A DNA stretch of 64,000 nt from Streptomyces sp. NBC_01314 (lineage in GTDB: Bacteria; Actinomycetota; Actinomycetes; Streptomycetales; Streptomycetaceae): NCBI RefSeq assembly GCF_041435215.1, contig NZ_CP108394.1, positions 2,790,001 to 2,854,000 of the forward strand, written 5' to 3'. Under the pieces are notes generated by a model. It was not told the origin of the DNA, ran no database searches, and saw nothing but the letters and a program-made list of their open reading frames with translations. Position numbers and translations under genes: made by a program. Below are positions 17,147 to 25,343 of this stretch, piece by piece (the first letter of the stretch is position 1; every line of letters starts with the position of its first letter).

Positions 17147-17692
17147 GTGACGACCGGAGCCACCGGAGCCACCGTCTGGCTCACGGGTCTGCCGAGTGCC
17201 GGCAAGACCACCATCGCCTACGAGCTGGCGGGCCGCCTGCGCGAGGACGGCCACCTCGTGGAGGTCCTCGACGGCGACGAGATCCGCGAGTTCCTCACCG
17301 CGGACCTGGGCTTCAGCCGCGCCGACCGGCACACCAACGTGCAGCGCATCGGCTTCCTCGCCGACCTGCTCGCCCGTAACGGCGTCAAGGCGCTCGTGCC
17401 GGTCATCGCGCCGTACGCCGACAGCCGCGAGGCGGTCCGCAAGCGGCACGCGGCGAGCGGTGCCGCGTATGTCGAGGTGCATGTGGCGACGCCGGTCGAG
17501 GTGTGCTCCGAACGCGATGTGAAGGGTCTGTACGCCAAGCAGGCGGCCGGGGAGATCTCCGGCCTGACCGGTGTCGACGACCCGTACGAGGCTCCCGAGA
17601 CCCCGGATCTGCGCATCGAGTCGCAGGACCAGACGGTGCGGGAGTCCGCGGCGCTGGTCCACAAGCTGCTCACCGAGAGGGGTCTGGCATGA
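17147..17692 (+). CDS. cysC: Adenylylsulfate kinase
   Basis: 181 residues. Phosphorylates APS to PAPS. P-loop GLPSAGKTT at about residues 13-21, then LDGDEIREFL and FSRADRHTNVQRIGF, all typical of APS kinases. I chose GTG 17147, preceded by an AGGAG site, over an in-frame GTG at 17054 that overlaps the cysH stop; the extra 31 residues of that longer form are low-complexity and not part of the family. Co-occurrence with an APS-type CysH means PAPS is needed for sulfation or as a reserve rather than for reduction. Confidence 0.9.
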   Translation: MTTGATGATVWLTGLPSAGKTTIAYELAGRLREDGHLVEVLDGDEIREFLTADLGFSRADRHTNVQRIGFLADLLARNGVKALVPVIAPYADSREAVRKRHAASGAAYVEVHVATPVEVCSERDVKGLYAKQAAGEISGLTGVDDPYEAPETPDLRIESQDQTVRESAALVHKLLTERGLA

Positions 17693-18627
17693 CGACGACC
17701 GTCGCGGCCGTCTCCGGGGAGACCGGCACCCCGTACACGCTGTCCCATCTGGACGCGCTGGAGTCCGAGGCCGTCCACATCTTTCGTGAGGTGGCGGGTG
17801 AGTTCGAGCGGCCGGTGATCCTGTTCTCCGGCGGCAAGGACTCCATCGTCATGCTGCACCTGGCGCTGAAGGCGTTCGCCCCGGCGGCGGTGCCGTTCAC
17901 GCTGCTGCACGTGGACACCGGACACAACTTCCCCGAGGTCCTGGAGTACCGCGACCGCACGGTCGCCGAGCACGGACTGCGGCTGCACGTCGCCTCCGTG
18001 CAGGACTACATCGACCGGGGGGTGCTGAAGGAACGCCCGGACGGCACCCGCAACCCCCTGCAGACCGTGCCCCTCACCGAGAAGATCCAGGCGGAGAAGT
18101 TCGACGCCGTCTTCGGCGGCGGACGCCGGGACGAGGAGAAGGCACGCGCCAAGGAGCGGGTGTTCTCCCTTCGCGACGAGTTCTCGCAGTGGGACCCGCG
18201 ACGCCAGCGGCCCGAACTGTGGAACCTGTACAACGGCCGCCACGCGCCCGGCGAACACGTCCGCGTCTTCCCGCTGTCCAACTGGACCGAGCTCGACGTC
18301 TGGCAGTACATCGCCCGCGAGGGCATCGAACTTCCCGAGATCTACTTCGCCCACGAGCGTGAGGTGTTCCAGCGGGCCGGCATGTGGCTGACCGCCGGAG
18401 ACTGGGGCGGCCCCAAGGACGGCGAGACCATCGAGAAGCGCCTCGTCCGCTACCGGACCGTCGGTGACATGTCCTGCACAGGCGCCGTCGACTCCGACGC
18501 GACCACGCTGGACGCCGTGATCACCGAGATCGCCGCCTCCCGGCTCACCGAGCGGGGCGCGACCCGTGCCGACGACAAGATGTCCGAGGCCGCGATGGAA
18601 GACCGTAAGCGCGAGGGGTACTTCTAA
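17689..18627 (+). CDS. cysD: Sulfate adenylyltransferase small subunit
   Basis: 312 residues, about the usual length. Transfers AMP from ATP to sulfate, giving APS, driven by the GTPase subunit CysN. The PP-loop LFSGGKDSIVMLHLA (about residues 43-57), the substrate loop FGGGRRDEEKARAKER and the C-terminal VGDMSCTGAV are intact. Starts in an ATGA overlap with cysC and is followed two bases later by cysN. Confidence 0.95.
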   Translation: MTTTVAAVSGETGTPYTLSHLDALESEAVHIFREVAGEFERPVILFSGGKDSIVMLHLALKAFAPAAVPFTLLHVDTGHNFPEVLEYRDRTVAEHGLRLHVASVQDYIDRGVLKERPDGTRNPLQTVPLTEKIQAEKFDAVFGGGRRDEEKARAKERVFSLRDEFSQWDPRRQRPELWNLYNGRHAPGEHVRVFPLSNWTELDVWQYIAREGIELPEIYFAHEREVFQRAGMWLTAGDWGGPKDGETIEKRLVRYRTVGDMSCTGAVDSDATTLDAVITEIAASRLTERGATRADDKMSEAAMEDRKREGYF

Positions 18628-18629
18628 GC

Positions 18630-19964
18630 ATGAGCACGATCACCGCCGAGGAGCTCTCGGCCACCACCCTGCTGCGGTTCGCCACCGCCGGTTCCGTCGA
18701 CGACGGCAAGTCCACCCTCGTCGGGCGGCTGCTGCACGACTCCAAGTCGGTCCTCACCGACCAGCTGGAGGCGGTGCAGCGGGTCTCCGCCGGCCGTGGG
18801 CAGGACGCCCCCGACCTCGCGCTGCTCACCGACGGACTGCGGGCCGAGCGGGAACAGGGCATCACCATCGACGTGGCATACCGCTACTTCGCGACCCCGC
18901 GCCGCCGGTTCATCCTCGCCGACACCCCCGGCCACGTGCAGTACACCCGCAACATGGTCACCGGCGCCTCCACCGCCGAGCTGACGGTGATCCTGGTCGA
19001 CGCCCGCAACGGGGTCGTCGAACAGACCCGCCGGCACGCCGCGATCGCCGCCCTGCTGCGCGTGCCGCACGTCGTCCTGGCCGTCAACAAGATGGACCTC
19101 GTCGCGTACGAGGAGGGGGTCTTCGCACGGATCGCCGAGGAGTTCACGGCGTACGCGTCCGAGCTGGGTGTCCCGGAGATCACCTCCATCCCGATCTCGG
19201 CGCTCGCCGGTGACAACGTGGTGGAGCCGTCGGCCAACATGGACTGGTACGGCGGACCGACCTTCCTGGAGCACCTGGAGTCGGTGCCGGTCGCCCACGA
19301 CCTGGCGCACTGCCACGCCCGTCTCCCCGTGCAGTACGTGATCCGTCCGCAGACCGCCGAGCACCCCGACTACCGGGGCTACGCGGGCCAGATCGCTGCC
19401 GGTACGTTCCGCGTCGGCGACTCGGTCACCGTGCTGCCCTCCGGCCGGGCGACCAAGGTCACGGGCATCGACCTGCTCGGCGAGCCGGTCCAGGTGGCCT
19501 ACACCCCACAGTCGGTGACGCTCCTGCTGGAGGACGACATCGACATCTCGCGCGGCGATCTGCTCGTGCCCAGCAAGGACGCGCCCCCGACCACGCAGGA
19601 CATCGAGGCGACCGTCTGCCATGTCGCCGACCAGCCGCTCACGGTGGGCCACCGGGTACTGCTCAAGCACGGCACCCGCACCGTCAAGGCGATCGTCAAG
19701 GACATCCCGTCCCGGCTGACCCTCGACGACCTGTCCCTGCACCCGCACCCGGGACAGCTCATCGCGAACGACATCGGCCGGGTGAAGATCCGTACGGCGG
19801 AGGCGCTGCCGGTCGACTCGTACGCCGACTCCCGCCGCACCGGCTCCTTCATCCTGATCGACCCCTCCGACGGTACGACGCTGACCGCCGGCATGGTCGG
19901 CGAGTCGTTCGCCTCCCCGGAGCCCGTCAAGGACGAGGCCGAGGACGACGGGTGGGACTTCTGA
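18630..19964 (+). CDS. cysN: Sulfate adenylyltransferase large (GTPase) subunit
   Basis: 444 residues. EF-Tu-like GTPase that powers APS formation with CysD. G1 GSVDDGKSTLVGRLL, G2 region REQGITIDVAYRYF, G3 DTPGHVQY and G4 NKMD are all present, followed by two beta-barrel domains. It is the stand-alone form, without a fused CysC kinase domain, in agreement with the separate cysC upstream. Last gene of the tightly packed block; a 235-base gap follows before the transporter genes. Confidence 0.95.
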   Translation: MSTITAEELSATTLLRFATAGSVDDGKSTLVGRLLHDSKSVLTDQLEAVQRVSAGRGQDAPDLALLTDGLRAEREQGITIDVAYRYFATPRRRFILADTPGHVQYTRNMVTGASTAELTVILVDARNGVVEQTRRHAAIAALLRVPHVVLAVNKMDLVAYEEGVFARIAEEFTAYASELGVPEITSIPISALAGDNVVEPSANMDWYGGPTFLEHLESVPVAHDLAHCHARLPVQYVIRPQTAEHPDYRGYAGQIAAGTFRVGDSVTVLPSGRATKVTGIDLLGEPVQVAYTPQSVTLLLEDDIDISRGDLLVPSKDAPPTTQDIEATVCHVADQPLTVGHRVLLKHGTRTVKAIVKDIPSRLTLDDLSLHPHPGQLIANDIGRVKIRTAEALPVDSYADSRRTGSFILIDPSDGTTLTAGMVGESFASPEPVKDEAEDDGWDF

Positions 19965-20199
19965 CATGAACCCACAGGACTTCTACGCGACGTTCGCGAA
20001 GGAGGGCGGCCGTGTGGGCAGCGGCGCCCTCGGGAGCGGGCAGGGCGGAGTCGCGCGATGTGTGCGATGACGTACGCGCACCGCTTGCGCGCCCCGTCCC
20101 CCCACCCGACGTCCCGGTTGCGACGAAGACCGTTTTCCTGACCTCCCGGCCACGACCTGAGAGACCGTGACCGCCGGGCCTCCGAGAGGAACACCTCCC
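19965..20199 (+). other. Gap between cysN and the sulfonate transporter, with a doubtful 34-codon frame
   Basis: 235 bases. A 34-residue open frame (19966-20070, begins MNPQDFYATFAKEGG) starts two bases after the cysN stop, but its second half is glycine-rich and it looks like no family I know; it may be a decayed gene or chance. The rest holds the GAGAGGA ribosome binding site (20184-20190) for the next gene and possibly a promoter. Confidence 0.35.
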
Positions 20200-21309
20200 G
20201 TGCCTGCACACCGCTCCGCCACTTTCCGGCGCACCTTCGCGGCCATCACCGCACTCCCGCTGCTCGCCCTGGCCGCCTGCGGCTACGGCTCCGAGTCCAC
20301 GGAGTCCAAGACCGACAAGGTCGCCGCCGGCGCCGAGAAGATCGACGGTCTCGACACTGTCAACATCGGCTACTTCGGCAACCTCACCCACGCCACCGCT
20401 CTCGTCGGCATCCAGAAGGGCTTCTTCCAGAAGGAGCTCGGCGCCACCGAGGCGAAGTACACGACCTTCAACGCCGGCCCCTCCGAGATCGAGGCCCTCA
20501 ACGGCGGGTCCATCGACATCGGCTGGATCGGCCCCTCCCCGGCGATCAACGGCTACAGCAAGGCGGACGGCGCCAACCTGCGCATCATCGGCGGTTCGGC
20601 CTCCGGCGGTGTGAAGCTCGTCGTCAACCCGGACAAGATCAAGTCCCTGAAGGACGTCAAGGGCAAGAAGATCGCCACCCCGCAGCTCGGCAACACGCAG
20701 GACGTGGCGTTCCTCAACTGGATCGCGGACCAGGGCTGGAAGGTCGACGCGAACACCGGCAAGGGCGATGTGTCCGTGGTCCGCACGGAGAACTCCGTCG
20801 CTCCGGACGCCTACAAGTCCGGTGCCATCGACGGCGCCTGGGTGCCGGAGCCGACCGCGTCCAAGCTGGTCGCCGAGGGTGCGAAGGTGCTGCTGGACGA
20901 GGCCGACCTGTGGCCGGACAAGAAGTTCGTGATCACGAACATCATCGTGCGCCAGGAGTTCCTGAAGGAGCACCCGGACGTCGTCGAGGCCGTGCTGCGT
21001 GGCTCGGTCAAGACCAACGCGTTCATCGGCTCCAACGCGGACGAGGCGAAGGCCGCGGCGAACGCCCAGCTCAAGGCCGACTCCGGCAAGGAGCTGCCGG
21101 CGGACGTGCTCGACCCGGCGTGGAAGTCCATCCAGTTCATCAACGACCCGCTGGCGTCCACCCTGCAGACGGAGGCGGACCACGCGGTCAAGGCCGGTCT
21201 GCTGGAGAACCCGAAGCTCGACGGCATCTACGACCTGACGCTGCTCAACAAGGTCCTCAAGGCCGAGGGCGACGACGAGGTCGACGACTCCGGTCTCGGC
21301 GTCAAGTAA
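20200..21309 (+). CDS. ssuA: ABC transporter substrate-binding lipoprotein, sulfonate type
   Basis: 369 residues from GTG 20200 with a GAGAGGA site. The signal peptide ends in a lipobox (LALAAC), so the protein is anchored to the outer face of the membrane. The mature part has the SsuA/TauA fold: NIGYFGNLTHA near the N-terminus, then IDIGWIGPSPAINGY and the hinge region GAWVPEPTASK. Substrate could be aliphatic sulfonates, taurine or sulfate esters; no desulfonating monooxygenase is linked here. Placement after the cys block suggests control by sulfur supply. Confidence 0.85.
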   Translation: MPAHRSATFRRTFAAITALPLLALAACGYGSESTESKTDKVAAGAEKIDGLDTVNIGYFGNLTHATALVGIQKGFFQKELGATEAKYTTFNAGPSEIEALNGGSIDIGWIGPSPAINGYSKADGANLRIIGGSASGGVKLVVNPDKIKSLKDVKGKKIATPQLGNTQDVAFLNWIADQGWKVDANTGKGDVSVVRTENSVAPDAYKSGAIDGAWVPEPTASKLVAEGAKVLLDEADLWPDKKFVITNIIVRQEFLKEHPDVVEAVLRGSVKTNAFIGSNADEAKAAANAQLKADSGKELPADVLDPAWKSIQFINDPLASTLQTEADHAVKAGLLENPKLDGIYDLTLLNKVLKAEGDDEVDDSGLGVK

Positions 21310-21345
21310 CCGCGTAGTCCGATGAGTTCCCAGGAGGTGACGACC

Positions 21346-22134
21346 ATGGCCACCACACTCGCCAAGGCCGCCGACGGAGTCCAGGCGGCCGACCACGCCG
21401 CCCGTATCGAGCACGTATCGAAGTCCTTCGCCGGGCCCGCCGGGCAGCAGCTCGTCCTGGACGACATCACGCTCGATGTCGCTCCCGGCGAGTTCGTCAC
21501 CCTCCTGGGGGCCTCGGGCTGCGGCAAGTCGACGCTGCTCAACCTGGTCGCGGGTCTCGACGACCCGACCGCGGGCAGCATCACGACCGACGGGCGTCCG
21601 GCTCTGATGTTCCAGGAGCACGCCCTGTTCCCGTGGCTGACCGCGGGCAAGAACATCGAACTCGCCCTGAAACTCAGGGGGGTTCCGAAGAACGAGCGGC
21701 GCGAGCGGACCGAGGAACTGCTCGGTCTGGTCCGGCTCCAGGGCGCGTACGGCAAGCGGGTGCACGAGCTGTCCGGCGGTATGCGCCAGCGCGTCGCCCT
21801 GGCCCGAGCCCTGGCGCAGGAGAGCAAGCTGCTGCTGATGGACGAGCCGTTCGCCGCGCTCGACGCCATCACCCGGGACGTGCTCCACGACGAGCTGACC
21901 CGGATCTGGCGCGAGACGCGGGTCTCGGTGCTGTTCGTGACGCACAACGTGCGCGAGGCCGTACGGCTCGCCGAGCGGGTCGTCCTGCTGTCCTCGCGTC
22001 CCGGCCGGGTGGCCCGCGAGTGGACCGTGGGTATTCCGCAGCCTCGCCGCATCGAGGACACCGCCGTGGCGGAGCTCTCCGTCGAGATCACCGAAGAACT
22101 GCGCAGGGAGATCCGCCGCCATGGCCAGCACTGA
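21346..22134 (+). CDS. ssuB: Sulfonate/taurine-type ABC transporter ATPase
   Basis: 262 residues; ATG 21346 is chosen because an AGGAGG site lies just upstream, rather than an earlier in-frame ATG. Walker A GASGCGKSTLLNL, Q-loop MFQEHALFPW, signature LSGGMRQRVALARAL and Walker B LLLMDEPFAALD are complete. It energises import by the neighbouring permease and binding protein. The stop overlaps the permease start by 14 bases. Confidence 0.92.
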   Translation: MATTLAKAADGVQAADHAARIEHVSKSFAGPAGQQLVLDDITLDVAPGEFVTLLGASGCGKSTLLNLVAGLDDPTAGSITTDGRPALMFQEHALFPWLTAGKNIELALKLRGVPKNERRERTEELLGLVRLQGAYGKRVHELSGGMRQRVALARALAQESKLLLMDEPFAALDAITRDVLHDELTRIWRETRVSVLFVTHNVREAVRLAERVVLLSSRPGRVAREWTVGIPQPRRIEDTAVAELSVEITEELRREIRRHGQH

Positions 22135-23041
22135 GACCAAGGGCGACGCCGGCCCCGGCAAGAACATCAAGAACATCAAGGATTCAGACGACCTGGCCGG
22201 ACTGGAGGCGGGCCTCGACGCGCTGGACACGGTGCAGACCGGGCGGCCGCCGCTGCGCCAGGTGTTCGTCCAGAAGGTGCTGCCCCCGATCACCGCGGTC
22301 GCCCTGGTACTGGCGGTCTGGCAGCTCCTCGTCCTGGCGGAGGTCGCGCCGGCCTACAAGCTGCCCTCGCCGTCCGCGGTGGGGGAGGAGGTCCGGCAGG
22401 CCTGGCTGCAGGGCACACTGCTGGACTCCATCTGGACCAGCGTCTCCCGTGGTCTGCTCGGCTTCCTCGCGGCCCTGGCCATCGGTACCCCGCTGGGTCT
22501 GCTGGTGGCCCGCGTCCGGATCGTCCGCGCGGCGATCGGCCCGATCCTCTCCGGTCTGCAGTCGCTGCCGTCGGTGGCGTGGGTGCCGCCCGCGGTGGTC
22601 TGGCTGGGCCTGGAGCCGTCGGTGATGTACACGGTGATCCTGCTCGGCGCGGTCCCGTCGATCGCCAACGGTCTGGTGTCCGGCATCGACCAGGTGCCAC
22701 CGCTGTTCCTGCGGGCCGGCCGCACGCTGGGCGCGACCGGGCTGAAGGGCACCTGGCACATCGTGATGCCGGCGGCGCTGCCCGGCTATGTGGCCGGTCT
22801 GAAGCAGGGCTGGGCGTTCTCCTGGCGCTCGCTGATGGCCGCCGAGATCATCGCCAAGGCACCCGACATCGGCTCGGGCCTCGGCCAGATGCTGGAGGCG
22901 GGCCGCACCAACAGCAGCATGCCGCAGGTGTTCCTCGCCATCTTCCTCATCCTGATCGTGGGCATCGCCATCGACCTGCTGCTCTTCAGCCCGCTGGAGC
23001 GGTGGGTGCTGCGCAGCCGTGGCCTGCTGGTGAAGAGCTGA
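22121..23041 (+). CDS. ssuC: Sulfonate/taurine-type ABC transporter permease
   Basis: 306 residues with about six membrane segments and a 50-residue charged N-terminal tail. The cytoplasmic coupling loop lies around FLRAGRTLGATGLKGTWHIVMPAALPGY, the family's EAA-like motif. It overlaps the ATPase gene and ends five bases before the chelatase gene, so the three transporter genes and the chelatase form one transcript. Confidence 0.9.
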   Translation: MASTETKGDAGPGKNIKNIKDSDDLAGLEAGLDALDTVQTGRPPLRQVFVQKVLPPITAVALVLAVWQLLVLAEVAPAYKLPSPSAVGEEVRQAWLQGTLLDSIWTSVSRGLLGFLAALAIGTPLGLLVARVRIVRAAIGPILSGLQSLPSVAWVPPAVVWLGLEPSVMYTVILLGAVPSIANGLVSGIDQVPPLFLRAGRTLGATGLKGTWHIVMPAALPGYVAGLKQGWAFSWRSLMAAEIIAKAPDIGSGLGQMLEAGRTNSSMPQVFLAIFLILIVGIAIDLLLFSPLERWVLRSRGLLVKS

Positions 23042-23046
23042 TCCAC

Positions 23047-23799
23047 ATGTACAGGAAGCCGGTCCTCCTCGTCATCGCCCACGGCAGCCGCGACCCGCGG
23101 CACGCCGCCACCGTCCACGCCCTGGTACACCGGGTGCGGGCGATGCGCCCCGGGCTGCGCGTGGAGACCGGCTTCCTGGACTTCAACATCCCCTCGGTCC
23201 AAGGGGTGCTGGAGTCGCTGGCGGCGGAGGGCGTACGGGACGTGGTGGCTCTGCCTCTGCTCCTGACCCGTGCCTTCCACGCCAAGGCGGACATCCCCGC
23301 GGTACTGCGAGAGGCACCCTCCTGCCTGCGCATCCGCCAGGCGGAGGTGCTGGGCCCCTCGCCCCTGCTGCGCTCGGCGCTCGAACGCCGGCTGTACGAG
23401 GCGGGGTTGACCCCCGCCGACAGGTCCTCGACCGGGGTCGTCCTGGCCTCGGCGGGGTCCTCCGACCCGGAGGCGATCGCGGTGATCGCCGACATCGCGC
23501 GGGAGTGGTGGCACACCGGTTGGTGCGCCGTGCGACCCGCGTTCGCCTCCGCATCCCTCCCCCGCACCGAGGACGCCGTACGGGAACTGCGGGCACTCGG
23601 CTGCGAGCGGGTGGCCGTGGCGCCGTACGTCATCGCACCCGGCAGGCTGCCGGACCGGATCGCGCGGGGCGCGGCCGGGGCGGACGTACTCGCCGACGTG
23701 CTGGGTCCTGCGCCGGAAGTGGCCCGACTGCTGCTGCGCAGATACGACGAGGCGTCCGTGAAGGCGCCGCTGCGGACCCGGATCGGCGCGAGCGCCTGA
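23047..23799 (+). CDS. Sirohydrochlorin chelatase (CbiX/SirB type)
   Basis: 250 residues, two tandem CbiX half-domains. The metal-binding HGSRDPRH lies near residue 11 and a second catalytic-type region, LLLTRAFHAKADIP, near 80; the second half has ASAGSSDPEA. It inserts ferrous iron into sirohydrochlorin to make sirohaem, the cofactor of Sir, which explains its place in the sulfur regulon. Cobalt insertion for cobalamin is the alternative, but no cobalamin genes are near. The stop codon abuts the stop of the next, convergent gene (TGATCA). Confidence 0.85.
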   Translation: MYRKPVLLVIAHGSRDPRHAATVHALVHRVRAMRPGLRVETGFLDFNIPSVQGVLESLAAEGVRDVVALPLLLTRAFHAKADIPAVLREAPSCLRIRQAEVLGPSPLLRSALERRLYEAGLTPADRSSTGVVLASAGSSDPEAIAVIADIAREWWHTGWCAVRPAFASASLPRTEDAVRELRALGCERVAVAPYVIAPGRLPDRIARGAAGADVLADVLGPAPEVARLLLRRYDEASVKAPLRTRIGASA

Positions 23800-24432
23800 T
23801 CACCGCTGACGCGGCCGTTCTGCGCGTTCTTGTCGGACTCCGAGTTTCGGGTCCCGGCCGCTCGACGCCAAAGCCCTGTCGAACACCGGCGTGTCGGCCG
23901 GTACCGGCACCGGGTCCGCGAAGCCGTCGTACTGGCGGTAGAGCTCTGCGTGGGTTTCCACGACGGTGAGGACGAAGTGGGCGGCGGCGTCCGAGATGTG
24001 AAAGGGCCGGCCGGTGGCGGCGGCCACGTCCCAGCCGTGGACGGCCGTCTCCTTGATGATCATGCCGGCGAGGTCGACGGCGGGCAGCGGGCCCATGCCG
24101 AGGTCGATGTCGCCCTCCCACAGGGACGGGTCGGCCCAGGCGGTGACCGCGCGGTCCAGTTGGGCGGCGTAGGCGTCGGCCCAGTCGGGGTCCGCGGTGA
24201 AGTCGCGCTTCGTCAGTTCCTCGGGGAGCGGCTTGCGCAGGGCGCGGTGTTCGAGGCCGTGCGAGGTGTAGAGGACCCAGTGGTTGACCAGGGCGCGGAC
24301 GTCCCAGTCGCCGCAGTGGGTGGGCAGGGCGAGCTGTTCCGCCGTGACGCCCCGGGCGACCCGGGCCGCCTCGGTGGCGCATTCGACCATGTACGCGTGG
24401 TGCGGGTGCGGGCTGATGTCGTGGTTCTTCAT
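23800..24432 (-). CDS. TIGR03086-type metal-binding (mycothiol maleylpyruvate isomerase-like) protein
   Basis: 210 residues from the ATG at 24432; a longer frame starting 42 bases upstream lacks support. Four-helix DinB/MDMPI-like fold with probable metal-binding histidines in HPHHAYMV (near 8), LPTHCGDWDVRALVNHW (near 38-54) and KETAVHGWDVA (near 140). Relatives are mycothiol-dependent enzymes or metal-binding proteins of unknown role. Convergent with the chelatase gene and not obviously part of the sulfur block. Confidence 0.78.
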   Translation of the reverse strand: MKNHDISPHPHHAYMVECATEAARVARGVTAEQLALPTHCGDWDVRALVNHWVLYTSHGLEHRALRKPLPEELTKRDFTADPDWADAYAAQLDRAVTAWADPSLWEGDIDLGMGPLPAVDLAGMIIKETAVHGWDVAAATGRPFHISDAAAHFVLTVVETHAELYRQYDGFADPVPVPADTPVFDRALASSGRDPKLGVRQERAERPRQR

Positions 24433-24556
24433 GCACCTCACGCTAGGGACCGCACGCTCAGCGCTCTTGAACAAACGCGACAGCGTCGTCCGCCCGGGGG
24501 GTGCTGTGTGGCGGCTGCGGGTGCGTCGTGGTTGATCGCGCAGCTACCCGCGCGCC

Positions 24557-25108
24557 TCACGGCGCGTTCCCGGTCAGCTCCGCCAGTTTCGCCACCGTGT
24601 TCCAGTTGCGGGTTGTGGCGATCAGGCCCTTCTGGAGGCGTGGCTTGGACAGGGTCTCCGCCAGTTTGGAGCGGCCCAGGCCCTCAGGGGCGTACAGGTA
24701 GAGCACCCGCTCCCCGAGCCTGAACTCCTCCGGGAGGAAGGCCTGTCGGTCGATCCCCTCGAAGCGGGCCTCGTCCACCGGCTCGGAGAAATAGGTGACG
24801 TGGAGTTGCTTGCCCTCCAGTTCCGCCGCCGGGAACGGGCAGGCTTCGCGGACGGACTCCAGGTAGGCGTGGTCGCGTACCAGGACGTCCACGGTGAAGC
24901 CGAAGTGTTTCTCGATGGCGGTCGTCAGTTCGGTGGCGAGGGAGTTCTCGTCGCCGTGGTCGCTGGTGAAGACCGCGTTGCCGCTCTGGAGGTAGGTGGC
25001 CACGCCGGTGTGGCCGAGGCCGGTCAAGAGGGTGCGGAGGTCGCCCATCGGGACCTTCTTGTTGCCGCCCACATTGATCCCGCGCAGGAGCGCCGCGTAT
25101 GTCGTCAT
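24557..25108 (-). CDS. DUF1697 family protein
   Basis: 183 residues. The DUF1697 opening YAALLRGINVGGNKKVPM and the following GHTGVATYLQSGNAVF are diagnostic. Start chosen at 25108, where the family begins, not at the longer in-frame start at 25141. Cytoplasmic; function unknown in the family. Stands alone, divergent from the MMPL transporter gene. Confidence 0.88.
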   Translation of the reverse strand: MTTYAALLRGINVGGNKKVPMGDLRTLLTGLGHTGVATYLQSGNAVFTSDHGDENSLATELTTAIEKHFGFTVDVLVRDHAYLESVREACPFPAAELEGKQLHVTYFSEPVDEARFEGIDRQAFLPEEFRLGERVLYLYAPEGLGRSKLAETLSKPRLQKGLIATTRNWNTVAKLAELTGNAP

Positions 25109-25343
25109 GGGCTCACGATAGGCAGGCCGGGGCGGGTTCACCCTGAGGAGCCGCCCCGAGAGGCCGGGATAGGTGTAGGGGTCACTGTCCTCCCTGGTGG
25201 GGAGGGGGCGGGGTCCGAGGGGAGGAGTCCTGCGCGTCGGGGTTCACCGGGGAGCACGACGAGATGGGTTTATCCGGCTCATACCTTCGAAAGGAAAGGT
25301 GGCGGCAGGGGGTCGCCATCGCCATCGAGGGGGCTGGCCCGTC

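Noticed and set aside
19927..22293. 788-codon minus-strand frame over the sulfonate transporter genes
   Set aside because: High-GC antisense frame without motifs; the + strand genes have complete transporter signatures.
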